Positions 4,858-5,623 of a stretch of DNA of 5,623 nucleotides are shown one piece after another. Below the pieces are notes generated by a model. It worked only from the letters and a program-made list of their open reading frames with translations, was not told the origin of the DNA and made no database searches. Source of the stretch: Bacteroidales bacterium. Its GTDB lineage: Bacteria > Bacteroidota > Bacteroidia > Bacteroidales > UBA7960. The position numbers and the translations under genes are program-made. The stretch is taken from contig PWND01000039.1 in assembly GCA_003557965.1 (NCBI GenBank), forward strand, positions 1 through 5,623, written 5' to 3'. Numbering within the stretch: position 1 is the stretch's first letter; each line of letters opens with the position of its first letter.

Positions 4858-5623
4858 ATGAGCAACAATGTATTTCTTTTCCCCGCTTTTGTTTTAAAAT
4901 ATAAAGGGGATGAAATTAAAAATATTATTTATAGTGAAATAGACTTTTATGAGAAGTTAAAGTATGCATCTGAAATTGCGGGAGTTGATCTTACTTCATT
5001 TGATATTTCAGAAAATAATTTCATGGATGATGAACTGAAAAATCAGCTAATAACATATATAATTAGCTGCTTATATTCTGATATTCTCAAAGCTAAAAAC
5101 ATTTTCCCAAAGCAAATCACATTTCTGAGCATGGGTGTTTATTCAGCTCTTTATTGCTCTGAATGCATTTCTTTAAAAGATGGCATTTTGCTAATAAAAA
5201 GAATTTATGATTATTTGAAAAATCAAATTAGTGGAAAAACTTTTAAAATGCTCGCAATTACAGGTTTTAGCAAAGAAGATATTGAGTCATTAATAATTTC
5301 AGAAAAGCTTGATTGCCAAATTGTAATCAAAAACAGTGATTATTCTTTTATTGTTGCAGGACAAGCGGAAGATATTTCAGGTTTGTATAAAAAGGCTCAA
5401 ATTGAAGGGGCACTTCACCAAAACATATTTCCTGTTTCTATTCCATACCATTCAAAGTATATCAATACTGATAGTTTGGCTAATTCACTGTTTGATAAAG
5501 TTGAAATAAAACAACCGGCTTACAAAATATTATCATCTATAAACCATTCAAGAACAGATACTACAGAAGAGTTAAAAGCGGCCATTTTGAAAAACCTCAA
5601 TACGTTTATTGACTGGCACAAAA
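4858..5623 (+). CDS. Divergent FabD-fold acyltransferase, 3' end outside window
   Basis: The first 255 residues are present and the frame is still open at the window end; by comparison with FabD (about 300 residues) most of the domain is here. The start at 4858 is firm, since no ATG, GTG or TTG lies in frame between it and the stop at 4774. Ser91 in LSMGVYSALY aligns with the catalytic serine of GHSLGEYSAL, and His198 in VSIPYHSKY aligns with the catalytic histidine; both sit close to the E. coli FabD positions (92, 201). FIVAGQAEDI fits the VSG strand, and NLNTFIDW fits the end of the domain. However, the GHS histidine is Leu, the N-terminal GQGSQ signature is replaced (FPAFVLKYKGDE), and the arginine that grips the malonyl carboxylate is not at its usual place (KRIYDY). 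It probably transfers an acyl group to a carrier protein, but possibly not malonyl. It follows the ketosynthase gene directly. Confidence 0.72.
   Translation, partial: MSNNVFLFPAFVLKYKGDEIKNIIYSEIDFYEKLKYASEIAGVDLTSFDISENNFMDDELKNQLITYIISCLYSDILKAKNIFPKQITFLSMGVYSALYCSECISLKDGILLIKRIYDYLKNQISGKTFKMLAITGFSKEDIESLIISEKLDCQIVIKNSDYSFIVAGQAEDISGLYKKAQIEGALHQNIFPVSIPYHSKYINTDSLANSLFDKVEIKQPAYKILSSINHSRTDTTEELKAAILKNLNTFIDWHK

Overview
The window looks like AT-rich DNA from a member of the Bacteroidota. Three observations support this. Start codons lack clear Shine-Dalgarno sequences. Two intergenic sites match the -7 box TAnnTTTG typical of that phylum. The transposase and short repeats resemble types common in those genomes. 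The assignment is inferred from style and not from any marker gene.

All five coding regions are on the + strand. At 1-1350 is the 3' part of a B12-binding-domain radical SAM enzyme whose start lies outside the window. The gap 1351-1566 is packed with short repeats: a 41-bp hairpin-bearing element present twice, plus 7-, 8- and 10-bp tandem arrays. At 1567-2589 is a 3-hydroxyacyl-CoA dehydrogenase-like protein with its catalytic residues intact. At 2687-3466 is a REP-associated tyrosine transposase-like (RAYT/Y1) gene. Its middle contains a 185-bp insert-like block made of GAGACGCCA...TGGCGTCTC palindromes and three 51-bp in-frame tandem repeats. At 3552-4769 is a complete FabF-type beta-ketoacyl-ACP synthase. 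At 4858-5623 is a FabD-fold acyltransferase, cut by the window end, which keeps the catalytic Ser and His but has lost much of the usual GHSLGE and GQGSQ signatures.

The four non-transposase genes fit one lipid or polyketide-like pathway. The ketosynthase would extend an acyl chain, the acyltransferase would load or transfer acyl units, the dehydrogenase would work on a beta-hydroxy/beta-keto intermediate, and the radical SAM protein would make a C-methylation or another radical modification. The product cannot be told from this window, and no acyl carrier protein is visible. The transposase gene sits between the dehydrogenase and the ketosynthase. The ketosynthase has its own -7-like box just upstream, so the cluster may be transcribed in at least two units.

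The most unusual feature is the palindrome array inside the transposase's own reading frame. It has 14-bp perfect outer inverted repeats carrying GTAG at both ends, which resembles the REP substrates that RAYT enzymes act on.
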